38,660 nt of DNA, from the NCBI GenBank assembly GCA_030019025.1, contig JASEFR010000001.1, positions 17,761 to 56,420 on the forward strand, in the 5' to 3' direction. The translations under genes and the position numbers were made by a program. This DNA is from a bacterium. Lineage in GTDB: Bacteria; Hydrothermota; Hydrothermia; UBA1063. A model generated the notes under the pieces. The model was not told where the DNA came from. It ran no database searches and worked only from the letters and a program-made list of their open reading frames with translations. Below are positions 1 to 8,940 of the stretch, piece after piece; the stretch's first letter is position 1, and each line of letters begins with the position of its first letter.

Positions 1-2
1 AC

Positions 3-1064
3 CTATGGAAAATGCCTTTTGAAGCCTTTTATTCCCGAAGTGTAGGAGACTTTGCAGGGGGAGTTAAGCTTGGTTTCAACAAAAATAATTGGAGGTTTCA
101 AGGACTTGTTCTTTACCAAGATACGGTGATTTCGCGGTATAACAACTCTCGCCTTTTATCGGCTTCCGTTTTTAGTTTTAGGCCATCTAAGGCTTTTGAG
201 AACAGGTTGTTTTTTATAACAAAAGGTGATACCCTGGGTGCGGGGATCAATGCCAATTTCTTTCTACCCAATGGATTTAAAGCGAGGGCACAATTTACGA
301 GAGCCCAGGGTAGTGACTTTTATATAGAGCTTAAAAGGTTTTCTAAGACCGGTTTCTGGATTTCTACAGGGGCTGAGAGGCTTGACGCAGATTTTGTCCT
401 TCCGACGGCTTACATATCTTACTTCGAAAATACTATTTCCTACTGGATTTTTTCTGGGGTCACAAGGACCTTTGATAGGAAGTATTTAACTGAAGCCAGC
501 TTCTCCTTTGGCTATACCTATTCTAATTTTCTGAATGGCACGCCCTTTGAAAGGTTTGGAAACCTTTATGCCACTGTTTATCCCGTTAATTCTGTAGAGT
601 TTACTTTTGGTATTGAGCCAATGAAAACCATGTATGAGGGGGAGTATTACAATAACATCAATTATGTTTTATCCACGGCCTTTGGAGTGTCAAAGCCTTC
701 GACGGTTTACCTTGAGTATATCTGGGGTGAAAACTATGGAAATAAGCTTAGCTTTTTGAACCTATGTGGAAATTTTGCATTTTACGGCAAGCTTTACTGT
801 GAAGGTGGAGCGGGATTCCTTAAAGAGGGATTGTCCCGCGACCAGAGAGTGTATCTTCAAGGTTCTTATTCGCCAAGGAATAAGTTATATCTTCGATTTT
901 TCACTCAGAAGAGCACTTTAAGCAATAAATGGGATATCAATTTGATGTTCCAGTATGAATTTTCTGCGGGAAGCAACGTTTTTGTTGTATTAAACAGGAC
1001 AGTAAAAGAAGGCGAAATTTCCTCTCCCATCATGCTAAAGGTTGCATATGAGCTAAGGTTTTGA
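3..1064 (+). CDS. DUF5916-like outer-membrane beta-barrel protein, C-terminal part (5' end outside window)
   Basis: The reading frame is open to the left edge, so this is the 3' part of a longer gene; the ATG at 12 is probably internal. The visible ~350 residues alternate aromatic/hydrophobic and polar residues in short strands with turn residues between them and end in an aromatic residue (ELRF), as in outer-membrane barrels. Near the left edge the peptide FYSRSVGDFAGGVKLGF lines up with the FYSRRIG...GLKYAG region of the DUF5916 protein at 18841-21000, where the barrel begins after the N-terminal carbohydrate-binding-like domain. I infer a paralogue of that protein in the outer membrane; substrate unknown. 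It converges on the MBL-fold gene with a 67-bp gap in which I see no clear terminator. Confidence 0.6.
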   Translation, partial: LWKMPFEAFYSRSVGDFAGGVKLGFNKNNWRFQGLVLYQDTVISRYNNSRLLSASVFSFRPSKAFENRLFFITKGDTLGAGINANFFLPNGFKARAQFTRAQGSDFYIELKRFSKTGFWISTGAERLDADFVLPTAYISYFENTISYWIFSGVTRTFDRKYLTEASFSFGYTYSNFLNGTPFERFGNLYATVYPVNSVEFTFGIEPMKTMYEGEYYNNINYVLSTAFGVSKPSTVYLEYIWGENYGNKLSFLNLCGNFAFYGKLYCEGGAGFLKEGLSRDQRVYLQGSYSPRNKLYLRFFTQKSTLSNKWDINLMFQYEFSAGSNVFVVLNRTVKEGEISSPIMLKVAYELRF

Positions 1065-1131
1065 GGTTTCCTAATTAGTCGAAACTATAATCCTTTAAAG
1101 AATTATGTGCTTGAGTGTTTAAGTTAATGCC

Positions 1132-1758
1132 TTAAAGTTTCAGGAAGGGGTTTTTTGTTCTTATAATGGACATTTTTGCGCTTGCCATATGGCCTGGGTG
1201 GACAGTAATACCGTCGTCAAGTTCTGATAGTTTTTTGAGAGATTTTTCAAGCTTTTCTGGTGCGCTCTCTGGAAAGTCCGTACGGCCGACAGTGTCTACA
1301 AAAAGAGTGTCACCAGAAAAGAGGAAGTTGCAGGTTAAAATACAAATTGATCCCCTTGTATGGCCAGGCGTTTCGATTATTTGAAGGGAGAATGGGCCTA
1401 TGTGAATAGATTCTTCCTCTTCAATCAAAATTGTTTTACCTTCAAAAACAAAGGGTATGCCGAAGAAATCCGAGTGGTTTTTTACTGGATCTAATAGCAT
1501 AGGATGGTCGAGTTTATGAATATAAACTGGAATATCGAAGAGATTTGAGTAATGTCCGATCCCCATAATGTGGTCAAAATGGCCGTGCGTCAGAAAAATA
1601 GCAAGGAGATTGATTTTTTCATTCTTAATGAATTGGTCAATTTTTGCATCTTCTAAACCTGGGTCAATGATAATACCCTCTCTCGATAAGCGGTCAAATA
1701 AAATGTAGCAATTGGTGCTTAAAGGACCTACTTCGAATTTTTTAACTTCTACTCCCAT
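1132..1758 (-). CDS. MBL-fold metallo-hydrolase (glyoxalase II / YcbL-like)
   Basis: 208-aa cytoplasmic metallo-beta-lactamase-fold protein. The metal-binding signature THGHFDH is at residues 57-63, followed by the later conserved elements TPGHTRGSI, SGDTLF and a C-terminal PGH, giving the full set of His/Asp ligands for a binuclear metal site. The N-terminal GPLSTNCYIL and IIDPG are typical of the hydroxyacylglutathione-hydrolase/YcbL group. At ~208 aa it lacks the extra C-terminal helical domain of classical glyoxalase II, so a general thioester or lactone hydrolase is the safest call. It is divergent from glyQ; the 35-bp spacer contains a palindromic AATTATAATT that could serve as -10 on both strands. 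No Shine-Dalgarno is seen before the ATG. Confidence 0.85.
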   Translation of the reverse strand: MGVEVKKFEVGPLSTNCYILFDRLSREGIIIDPGLEDAKIDQFIKNEKINLLAIFLTHGHFDHIMGIGHYSNLFDIPVYIHKLDHPMLLDPVKNHSDFFGIPFVFEGKTILIEEEESIHIGPFSLQIIETPGHTRGSICILTCNFLFSGDTLFVDTVGRTDFPESAPEKLEKSLKKLSELDDGITVHPGHMASAKMSIIRTKNPFLKL

Positions 1759-1786
1759 TGCGAGAACTCGTTGTAGAAATTATAAT
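1758..1786 (+). promoter_or_regulatory. glyQ promoter, predicted leaderless
   Basis: -35 TTGCGA (1758-1763), 17-bp spacer, -10 TATAAT (1781-1786). Only 7 nt separate the -10 from the glyQ ATG at 1794, so transcription should start at or within a base or two of the start codon. The -35 overlaps the start codon of the divergent MBL gene. Confidence 0.6.
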
Positions 1787-1793
1787 TTAAAAC

Positions 1794-2642
1794 ATGCTTA
1801 CGTTCCAGGATTTGATTTTAAAGCTTTCTCGCTACTACGCAGACCTTGGATGTGTAATCGGTCAGCCATATAACTCCGAAGTCGGGGCAGGTACATTTAA
1901 TCCTTTGACTTTTTTGAGATCTCTTGGAAGGAAGCCCTGGAAGGCTGCTTATGTCGAAATTACGAGGCGTCCGAAGGATGGAAGATATGCTGAAAATCCC
2001 AATAGAGTTCAACAATATCATCAGTTCCAGGTTATTTTAAAGCCTGCCCCTGAAAACTCTCAGGAGATTTATTTGAATTCTTTGAGGTACATAGGAATTG
2101 ATATCGAAAAGCATGACATCCGCTTTGTTGAAGATGACTGGGAGTCACCAACCCTTGGGGCCTGGGGGTTGGGTTGGGAAGTGTGGCTTGATGGTCTGGA
2201 AATAACACAGTTTACCTATTTCCAGCAGGTTGGAGGTATAGATCTGGAAGTAATTCCTGTTGAGCTAACTTATGGATTAGAGCGTATTGCGATGTATATT
2301 CAAAAGGTTGATTCGATTTTTGACCTTGTTTGGGCACCTGGGGTGACCTGGGGAGATATTTACAGAAGATTTGAACAAGAGTTTTCGGTTTACAATTACG
2401 AAAAGAGCGATACCAAGTTGCTTATGGAGCTTTTTAAGAAATTTGAAAAGGATGCGGAGCATCTTCTGAAAGAAGGGCTTCTTTACCCGGGTTATGACTT
2501 CGTAATAAAACTTTCTCACATCTTTAATCTCCTTGACGCCAGAGGTGCAATTTCACCATCGGAAAGGCAGTCCTATATTTTGAGAATCAGGAATCTCGCA
2601 AGACTTGCAGCTAAGGTATATCTGGAGGCAGAAAATGAGTGA
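1794..2642 (+). CDS. glyQ: Glycyl-tRNA synthetase alpha subunit
   Basis: 282 aa, the usual length for the alpha chain of the alpha2/beta2 bacterial GlyRS, which charges tRNA-Gly in the cytoplasm. Family landmarks include the N-terminal [16 protein letters not shown], the region [17 protein letters not shown], and [13 protein letters not shown] followed by [18 protein letters not shown], then [20 protein letters not shown] and [12 protein letters not shown]. These form the class II catalytic core that binds glycine and ATP. The 3' end overlaps glyS by 8 bp (glyS ATG at 2635), implying translational coupling for equal subunit output. The start lacks a Shine-Dalgarno and lies 7 nt after a strong -10, so the mRNA is probably leaderless. 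Confidence 0.97.
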   Translation: MLTFQDLILKLSRYYADLGCVIGQPYNSEVGAGTFNPLTFLRSLGRKPWKAAYVEITRRPKDGRYAENPNRVQQYHQFQVILKPAPENSQEIYLNSLRYIGIDIEKHDIRFVEDDWESPTLGAWGLGWEVWLDGLEITQFTYFQQVGGIDLEVIPVELTYGLERIAMYIQKVDSIFDLVWAPGVTWGDIYRRFEQEFSVYNYEKSDTKLLMELFKKFEKDAEHLLKEGLLYPGYDFVIKLSHIFNLLDARGAISPSERQSYILRIRNLARLAAKVYLEAENE

Positions 2643-4710
2643 ATTTTTGTTTGAAGTTGGAGTTGAAGAAATACCTGCTCTTGATGTTTACGATATCGCT
2701 AATCAGTTAAAAGAGATCTTTGAAAGTTTCTTGAAAGAAAATCGTATAAATTTCGGAGAGTTAAAGGTATTTTTTACCCCCCGCAGGTTCGCAGTTTACA
2801 TTAAAGGTTTAAGTGATTTTCAGGAAACCTGGGAGACGGAGGTTACGGGACCTCCTGCCAGGGTCTGCTTTGACGACGAAGGGAAGCCTACAAAAGCCCT
2901 GCTTGGTTTTCTTGGGAGCAGAAATCTCAAGTTGGAAGACGTCTATGTTGAGGAAACGAAAAAAGGAAAATACGTAAAAGCAAAGGTTGAAGAGGGTGGT
3001 AAATCAGTAAAGGATTTGCTGACTCAATTCCTGCCTGAGGTTCTCGATAAAGTAAAAGTGAGAAAATCCATGCGCTGGGATGGGGGCTTCAGATTCTTAC
3101 GACCTGTGAGATGGATCCTGTGCCTTTACGGAAATGAGGTCATGAATATAGAAATTGCGGGTGTCAAAGCATGGGAAAAAACCTACGGAAACAGGGTTAA
3201 GGGAAATCTTCTCCTCGAAGTTAAAGTTCCTTCGGATTATTTAGAGATTTTGCGGAAGAACTACGTTTACGCAGACCCGGAAGAGAGAAGGGGGATCATC
3301 CTCGGGAAAATAGAAAAGATTTGCTCAGAAAAGGGCCTTAAGTGGCAGGAAGACCAGGAACTTCTGGATGAGGTTATAAACCTCGTAGAGTATCCAGGGG
3401 TGATTATCGGGAGTTTCCCTGAGCGATATCTGGATTTACCCGAACCTGTTATTATTACCGCTATGAAACAGCATCAGCGGTACTTCGCTGTGAGAAAGGC
3501 GGACCACAGACTGGCAAATTATTTCATTACTGCTATTAATAATACGGAAGATTATGAACCAGAAATAAGGCCCAATCACGAGAAAGTTCTTAAAGCGAGA
3601 CTCGAAGACGCAGAATTTTATATGCATGAGGACTTAAAAGTACCCCTTGAGAATAGAATTGAAGAACTTAAAAAGGTGGTATTTCTCGAAGGAGTAGGGA
3701 CAGTCTATGATAAAGTAATAAGGGTAGAAAAGCTTTGCGAGTTTCTTATTTCATATTTTGATGGTGTGGATAAGGAATTGCTCTTTAAGGCCGTTAAGCT
3801 GTGTAAAGTTGACTTGACTACGCTGATGATTAAAGATGGGAAAGAATTTACCAAGCTCGGCGGCGTTATCGGAATGGAATACGCTTTAAGGCAGGGGAAG
3901 GATGAAAAGCTTTCTCGTATTATTTACGATCACATATTGCCGAGGTTCCCTGGTGATGAATTGCCACATACTCTTGAGGGAGCTATCATTAGCCTTGCGG
4001 ATAAGGTAGATACTTTAATGGCTTTCTTAAAGGCTGGAGCGGAGATTTCTGCCTCTCAGGATCCTTTTGGGTTGAGGAGAACCCTATACTCAATTTTTGA
4101 ACTGGTGAAGGAGAAAAAGCTGAGATTCAACTTTGTTAGCCTTCTTGAAAAAGCCGCCTTTGAGCTCGAAGTGTCTCAGGAAAGGCTTCAGGAGTTTCTG
4201 AGCTGGGCGTGGGCAAGGCTCGAGAGTTATCTTGAGGAGAAGGAAGGAATTCGGTATGATATCGTAGATTGCGTGGTCTATGCTAACAAGGGTGATATCT
4301 GGGACGTAATTCAAAGGGCAAGGGTTTTGAACAATTATTATCTTGAGAACAAAAAAGAGTTTGAGGAGGTTGTTATCGGCCAGAAAAGGGCAAACAATAT
4401 CTTATCAGGGGTTGAAAATCTACCACCGGTTGATGAGTCTTTATTTGAAAAAGATGAAGAAAAGAATCTTCACAAAGTTTTGAGGGAAAGTGAGCCCTTG
4501 ATTAAAGAAGCCTTAGAAGAAGAGAGATATGAAGAGGCCTTGAAGGTGCTGAGAAACTTAAAGCCTTATATTGATGTTTTCTTCGATAGAGTCTTTGTAA
4601 TGGTTGATGATGAGAAGGTCAGAAACAACCGTCTTGCCCTTCTATATGAGTTGAGGGAGTGTTTTAGACATTACGGAGATTTCTCAAAAATTGTAGTTTC
4701 TACAAATTAA
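2635..4710 (+). CDS. glyS: Glycyl-tRNA synthetase beta subunit
   Basis: 691 aa from the ATG at 2635. I chose this start because [18 protein letters not shown] is the standard beta-subunit N-terminus; an upstream in-frame start lies inside glyQ. Recognisable family elements are the PRRFAVYI region, [29 protein letters not shown], and near the C-terminus [22 protein letters not shown], which belongs to the DALR-like anticodon-binding domain. The subunit binds tRNA-Gly and is needed for aminoacylation with GlyQ. It is coupled to glyQ by the 8-bp overlap, a TGA/ATG arrangement inside the sequence aaaatgagtga. Confidence 0.97.
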   Translation: MSEFLFEVGVEEIPALDVYDIANQLKEIFESFLKENRINFGELKVFFTPRRFAVYIKGLSDFQETWETEVTGPPARVCFDDEGKPTKALLGFLGSRNLKLEDVYVEETKKGKYVKAKVEEGGKSVKDLLTQFLPEVLDKVKVRKSMRWDGGFRFLRPVRWILCLYGNEVMNIEIAGVKAWEKTYGNRVKGNLLLEVKVPSDYLEILRKNYVYADPEERRGIILGKIEKICSEKGLKWQEDQELLDEVINLVEYPGVIIGSFPERYLDLPEPVIITAMKQHQRYFAVRKADHRLANYFITAINNTEDYEPEIRPNHEKVLKARLEDAEFYMHEDLKVPLENRIEELKKVVFLEGVGTVYDKVIRVEKLCEFLISYFDGVDKELLFKAVKLCKVDLTTLMIKDGKEFTKLGGVIGMEYALRQGKDEKLSRIIYDHILPRFPGDELPHTLEGAIISLADKVDTLMAFLKAGAEISASQDPFGLRRTLYSIFELVKEKKLRFNFVSLLEKAAFELEVSQERLQEFLSWAWARLESYLEEKEGIRYDIVDCVVYANKGDIWDVIQRARVLNNYYLENKKEFEEVVIGQKRANNILSGVENLPPVDESLFEKDEEKNLHKVLRESEPLIKEALEEERYEEALKVLRNLKPYIDVFFDRVFVMVDDEKVRNNRLALLYELRECFRHYGDFSKIVVSTN

Positions 4711-4719
4711 TTTGAACCC

Positions 4720-4748
4720 TTGATCTTTGCTCTAAATTACCGTACAAT
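4720..4748 (+). promoter_or_regulatory. Promoter of the permease-EIIA gene, predicted leaderless
   Basis: TTGATC (4720-4725), 17-bp spacer, TACAAT (4743-4748), then 8 nt to the ATG at 4757. No Shine-Dalgarno lies between them. Confidence 0.55.
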
Positions 4749-4756
4749 AATCTGAG

Positions 4757-6571
4757 ATGAGACCGGTTTTGAAAAAAGAGTTATCATTTTTCGGGTTATT
4801 TTCCATCGCCACCGGAGCAATGATTAGTTCAGGAATTTTTGTGCTTCCCGGGGTTGCGTACAATATATATGGCCCATATGTATTTATATCCTATGCAATG
4901 GCGGGTATACTGGCTTTTATTGGGCTTTTGAGTTTTCTTGAACTTGCTACTGCAATGCCAAAGGCTGGTGCCGATTATTTTTATACTTCGAGAAGTTTGG
5001 GTCCTTTCATTGGAACTATATCAGGAATTTTTGCATGGGTTGCAATTACATTAAAGTCCGCCTTTGCTATTTTTGGGCTTTCAGTTGTTCTATCAGAGCT
5101 TTTCAGTATTAATTTTTACCTTGTAATCATTGCTGTTACTGTTATCTTTGTAGCATTGAATATTCTTGGCGTAAAAGAGGCAACGATTGTTCAAGTGGTT
5201 CTCGTGACATTGTTGATTTTAGGGATTATTCTGCATATGGTCTTTGGAGTGCGCAATATTAATATGGCCTACTTCAAAAATTCGACAAAAAACTCATCAA
5301 TTGATTTGTTGAAAGGAGCGGCTTTGGTTTTTGTCACATTTGGCGGCCTTATTAAGTCAACTTCCCTTTCGGAAGAAGTGAAGAACCCTGCAAAAGATAT
5401 TCCGATAAGTTTAATATCCTCGGTTCTTTTTGTAACAGTTTTGAGTACTTTATATACCTTTGTTATAATTGGTACTGTGCCACCGGAACAACTCCGGTCT
5501 ACCTTAACGCCGGCTGCTGATTCTGCTAACATTGCTCTGGGGCAGGCAGGTTATTTTATCATAACATTGGTATCAATTCTTGCTTTTGCAACTACCGCAA
5601 ATGCTGGTATAATGTCCGCCTCCAGGTATCTTTTTGCTCTAAGCAGAGACCATCTTATACCTCCTATTTTTTCCGCAACCAGCACTAAGCGAGCAACTCC
5701 ATATTTTTCAGTAATTTTTACTGGTATAGTGATAGTAATGTCCATAGTTACTTTGAAGCTGGAGTATCTTGTAAAGTTTGCATCTGCTACAATTCTTATG
5801 ACTTATGTACTGGGAAGTGTTGTGATTATAATTTTCAGAGAAAGCAAAATCAGGAGCTATGTACCGAAGTTTAAAGTGCCTTTATATCCTTATTTGCCGA
5901 TTTTTTCAATAATTATTTTTACATTTTTATTTATTGAAACGGGCCTCGGCACTATAGAAGTGATTTTTCTTATGTTAATTATTTCAATTCTTGTTTACAG
6001 GTTTTATGGGAGGTCGAGGTCGGCTAAGGATTTTGCTCTTCTTTATGTGATGAAGAGGATTTTAAGCGAGCGGGATGCGGAGGGGCTTTTAGAAACAGAG
6101 CTTGAGGAGATCGTAATTCATAGAGAAGAAATTCCCAAAGATAAATTCCAAGATATGATAAGGAATGCGTTGATCCTTGACATAGATAGGGAGGTGGAAT
6201 TTTCAGAACTGACAGATATTGTTGTTGAGAAAATCCCTTTTGATAGGGAAGAATGTAAGAGTATCCTTGTGAATTCGGAAAAAGTGGAAAATTTCATAAT
6301 CAACGATTATTTTGCCCTCCCTCATGGGATAATTGGGGGTGAAAAAAAGTTTTTAATTGGTGTTGTGAGGAGTAAGAGTGGTATTATTTTTCGTGGGACT
6401 GGGAGAAAAGTAGTCTGTGCGATCTATATCCTTTCTTCTGCAGATATGAGGGAATTTTATTTGAAGGTGCTGGCCTCGATTGCTGAACTCGTGAGGAGCG
6501 AAAACTTCTGGGATAAGTGGCAAAAAGCTCAAAATGTAGATGAAATAAGAAAACTACTTATGAGAGAATAA
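4757..6571 (+). CDS. APC-family amino-acid permease fused to a C-terminal PTS EIIA-type domain
   Basis: 604 aa. Residues ~8-415 form an APC-superfamily amino-acid transporter with about 12 hydrophobic segments; the first carries the family signature FFGLFSIATGAMISSGIF, and SLSEEVKNPAKDIP around residues 203-216 is the conserved loop 6 motif. A charged linker (~420-460) leads to a cytoplasmic domain (~460-600) resembling fructose/mannitol-type EIIA, with a candidate phospho-accepting His523 in ALPHGI. APC carriers are not normally PTS enzymes, so the EIIA-like domain is probably a regulatory sensor of phosphoryl-carrier state; that is inference. No other PTS gene is in the window. The gene stands alone on the plus strand. 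Confidence 0.85.
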   Translation: MRPVLKKELSFFGLFSIATGAMISSGIFVLPGVAYNIYGPYVFISYAMAGILAFIGLLSFLELATAMPKAGADYFYTSRSLGPFIGTISGIFAWVAITLKSAFAIFGLSVVLSELFSINFYLVIIAVTVIFVALNILGVKEATIVQVVLVTLLILGIILHMVFGVRNINMAYFKNSTKNSSIDLLKGAALVFVTFGGLIKSTSLSEEVKNPAKDIPISLISSVLFVTVLSTLYTFVIIGTVPPEQLRSTLTPAADSANIALGQAGYFIITLVSILAFATTANAGIMSASRYLFALSRDHLIPPIFSATSTKRATPYFSVIFTGIVIVMSIVTLKLEYLVKFASATILMTYVLGSVVIIIFRESKIRSYVPKFKVPLYPYLPIFSIIIFTFLFIETGLGTIEVIFLMLIISILVYRFYGRSRSAKDFALLYVMKRILSERDAEGLLETELEEIVIHREEIPKDKFQDMIRNALILDIDREVEFSELTDIVVEKIPFDREECKSILVNSEKVENFIINDYFALPHGIIGGEKKFLIGVVRSKSGIIFRGTGRKVVCAIYILSSADMREFYLKVLASIAELVRSENFWDKWQKAQNVDEIRKLLMRE

Positions 6572-6625
6572 ATAACCCTTCTCAAAGTGATTAAACTGTG
6601 AGTATTTTCAAGTTAATAAATTTTC

Positions 6626-6805
6626 TTATTCTATCGTTTCACCAAGTTTTTCAAGGAGCTTTTTAAGTGTTTCTTTTCTTTTTCTAAGTTCCTCTTTAAA
6701 AACGCTATCGTCTGCTTTTCTTATTTCTGCTCGGAGCTCAAGGATTCTTTCTTTTAAAAGATTTTTAAGAACTTCAAGCTCATCAGCTGTAAGTTCAAGA
6801 TTCAT
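6626..6805 (-). CDS. Small charged helical protein, 59 aa
   Basis: Short gene starting at the ATG complementary to 6803-6805, preceded by a strong Shine-Dalgarno (AGGAGG in GCAGGAGGAGTGGC). The product is almost entirely Leu, Glu, Lys and Arg in heptad-like spacing (LTADELEVLKNLLKERI, LRKRKETLKKLLEKLGE) and should form one or two amphipathic helices, perhaps a coiled-coil dimer. There is no Cys and no signal peptide. I do not recognise a family. It lies downstream of, and on the same strand as, the restriction-modification genes, 74 bp after the nuclease stop. The strong ribosome site and heptad pattern argue that it is real. Confidence 0.6.
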   Translation of the reverse strand: MNLELTADELEVLKNLLKERILELRAEIRKADDSVFKEELRKRKETLKKLLEKLGETIE

Positions 6806-6879
6806 GCCACTCCTCCTGCTGCTTCATTAATTTTAACCCAAGATTCGAGGATATTCACAAACCTTATGGCTCAATGGCT

Positions 6880-7764
6880 TTAGGCACTTCTTAAAATCTT
6901 TTTAATTAAGCCGAGCATTTTATAATTTACTATGTAGTCTATTTTTTCCATAGCTCTTAAAAGTGGCTCTTTCATTGTATGCCAAGCGGGTCCATCAGTT
7001 ACCCAGAGAAAAGTGACATTTCTTTCCTCTGCTGCTTCCTTTAGTTCAACGTAACTTTCGGCTATCGAGATTGGTTTACTTCCACCTACATTGTAGAAGT
7101 TGCACTCAATAATCAATATGGGAATGTTCCCTTTGTATACTACAAAATCGTGGGTTTTACCCTTGTGATTCTGGCTAATGGGCTTATATAAAGAAAAGTT
7201 TTGGTCATTATTCACAATTGTGAAATGGGAGCCTATAAGCCTTTTGATCTTTTCCTGGCACAGCTTTTCAAAGATTTTACCACTTCTGTTTTTCCTGGTG
7301 TTTGAATCTAAACCCACTTCAACTCCTACTAAGTAGTCATATAGGTCCTTTATTTCCTCAAATAGGGATAAAATTCCAGTCTTGTTGCAGAATTCTACTA
7401 TTTTGTTTGCAGTTTCGAAGTCAAGATTTGCAGAATCAAAATTATAGTCAATGAAGGTTTCCAAATCGGGATCAAAAATATTAATTTTGTTTCCCTGAGC
7501 TCTCTCAGCAATAAGCATAGGGATTACTTTGGCGGTTTGAGGATATTTTATGAGAAGTTCTGTGAAATGTTCTTCCCTTTCTTCCGGTTGAATTTTCGTT
7601 AGAGAGTTAAGAAGCGAAAGTTCATTTACGTATCTTTTAACATCTTTCCTTACCTTTTCCCAGTCGACGAAATACTCGTAAGTTTTATTTGATGGCATTA
7701 GGGTTGAGAAAAAGTGGTTTTTATACTCTTCAAAGCTTGTAAATCCGAGGTCTTTAAATCTCAT
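6880..7764 (-). CDS. Type II restriction endonuclease, DpnII-like family
   Basis: 294 aa from the ATG at 7764 (MRFKDLGF). A longer frame exists upstream but lies inside the methyltransferase gene, and the 11-bp overlap with the methyltransferase 3' end is a natural coupled start. The C-terminal half matches the DpnII pattern: GLDSNTRKNRSGKIFEKL, then HDFVVYKG...LIIECNFYNVGGSK followed by AESY. In this family the Asp and the E-x-N of IECNF make up the PD-(D/E)xK-like metal site. Known members cut GATC, but the specificity here is not shown by sequence alone. It would cleave unmethylated foreign DNA, with protection supplied by the neighbour. Expressed last in the pair, as is common for nucleases. 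Confidence 0.8.
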   Translation of the reverse strand: MRFKDLGFTSFEEYKNHFFSTLMPSNKTYEYFVDWEKVRKDVKRYVNELSLLNSLTKIQPEEREEHFTELLIKYPQTAKVIPMLIAERAQGNKINIFDPDLETFIDYNFDSANLDFETANKIVEFCNKTGILSLFEEIKDLYDYLVGVEVGLDSNTRKNRSGKIFEKLCQEKIKRLIGSHFTIVNNDQNFSLYKPISQNHKGKTHDFVVYKGNIPILIIECNFYNVGGSKPISIAESYVELKEAAEERNVTFLWVTDGPAWHTMKEPLLRAMEKIDYIVNYKMLGLIKKILRSA

Positions 7765-8740
7765 TATTCTTCCACCACATTGTACTTTCTTTGAATTTTG
7801 AAATTTTCTCACCCTTTTCAGGTTTTCTGAAAACAAAGAGGTGTTCATGGGCAATCAAGTAAAAATCACTTTTCCTCATTCTCCATAGTATAGTTCCGAC
7901 CATATTATGCTGAGTTTTTATTATGTCTTCTTTTAAAATGAATCCCTCTTCTAAAAAAGCTTGCATTACTCGGAAGGCTATAGGTACGAAATGCTTGTGT
8001 CTCCTTGTGTCTCCAATGAGGACGGCTGCGTATTTTCCTGGCTTTAGAACTCTGAAAAATTCTTTAGCAACTTTTCTCATCTCTTTTACAAACTCTTTAA
8101 TAGAGGTAATCCTTGAGAGGTCATCTTGGGATTGCATTCTTGCTTTTTTGGTATATGAAATTATACTGGCGTAGGGTGGATGAGTAGCAATTAAATCAAT
8201 TTCCTCATTTCCAATTTTATCTAAATTTCTGGCATCTCCTTGGTACAATTTAATGATGGGCCTTACCCACTCAAAATCGCTTTTCTCTTCTTGTAATTGG
8301 TTGGTGTCAGTAAATAGCTCCGAAGACGGAACCTGGTCAGGTTCATAATTAAAATTGAGTCTGTCCCAGGCAAGAATTAAGGCTTCTTTGTTTATATCTA
8401 CACCAATTCCATGCCTACCTAAAAGTTTACATTCAATGAGGGTTGTTCCGCTTCCGAGAAAAGCATCGAGAACGATATCTCCTGCCTTAGAGTATTTTAG
8501 GATTAGATTTCTTGCTACTTGTGGTGCCCAGTTTCCTCTATATTTTGCGTTTAAATAATGGGTGGCCCATTTACCTCTATTGGGGAAACTCCAAACCGTT
8601 GATGTTTCGGGCTTAAAATCAATTGGCTGATACTGCCGGATTCTATATTTTTTTCCTATTTCTAACTTTGCGTCCTCTATAATTACGTATTTGTGTTCTT
8701 TTGTATATTCAAGATATTCTTCAAAAGTTATTTCTTGCAT
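7754..8740 (-). CDS. DNA methyltransferase of the restriction-modification pair (N4-cytosine/N6-adenine type)
   Basis: 328 aa. The SAM-binding motif I is VLDAFLGSGTT (residues ~90-100), followed by GIGVDIN; the catalytic motif IV is THPPYA (~186-191), an HPPY variant of the (D/N/S)PPY box of amino-methyltransferases. An RGNWAPQVARNLI stretch before motif I fits motif X, so the order is X-I-IV. The protein lacks the Dam-type DPPY that usually accompanies DpnII nucleases, which makes the target site uncertain. The 3' end overlaps the nuclease start by 11 bp. Upstream (8741-8780) there is an AT-rich TATAAA about 17 nt from the ATG but no Shine-Dalgarno. Confidence 0.85.
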   Translation of the reverse strand: MQEITFEEYLEYTKEHKYVIIEDAKLEIGKKYRIRQYQPIDFKPETSTVWSFPNRGKWATHYLNAKYRGNWAPQVARNLILKYSKAGDIVLDAFLGSGTTLIECKLLGRHGIGVDINKEALILAWDRLNFNYEPDQVPSSELFTDTNQLQEEKSDFEWVRPIIKLYQGDARNLDKIGNEEIDLIATHPPYASIISYTKKARMQSQDDLSRITSIKEFVKEMRKVAKEFFRVLKPGKYAAVLIGDTRRHKHFVPIAFRVMQAFLEEGFILKEDIIKTQHNMVGTILWRMRKSDFYLIAHEHLFVFRKPEKGEKISKFKESTMWWKNNEI

Positions 8741-8940
8741 TCAGTGTCACTTAATAATTTATAATCTTTTTGCACAAAATCTTGCACTTTCGCTAGTAAG
8801 TGTAAGGTATTGCATCTGTTTATTCAAGTTTAACTATGGTTGCGAAAAGGTTGTTACTTGTTTGTTTCTTGCTGACTTCGTTATTAACTTTTGCAGTGAT
8901 TTGATGATAGTGAAAACATTGCTGTAGATAACCAAACATT

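Noticed and set aside
1779-1807. Promoter of the MBL-fold gene using the palindromic TATAAT
   Set aside because: The -10 is good but the matching -35 (TGGAAC) is weak, so I mention it only as a possibility.
7765-7854. Longer N-terminus for the restriction nuclease
   Set aside because: It lies in another frame of the methyltransferase and has no family similarity; the ATG at 7764 is a normal coupled start.
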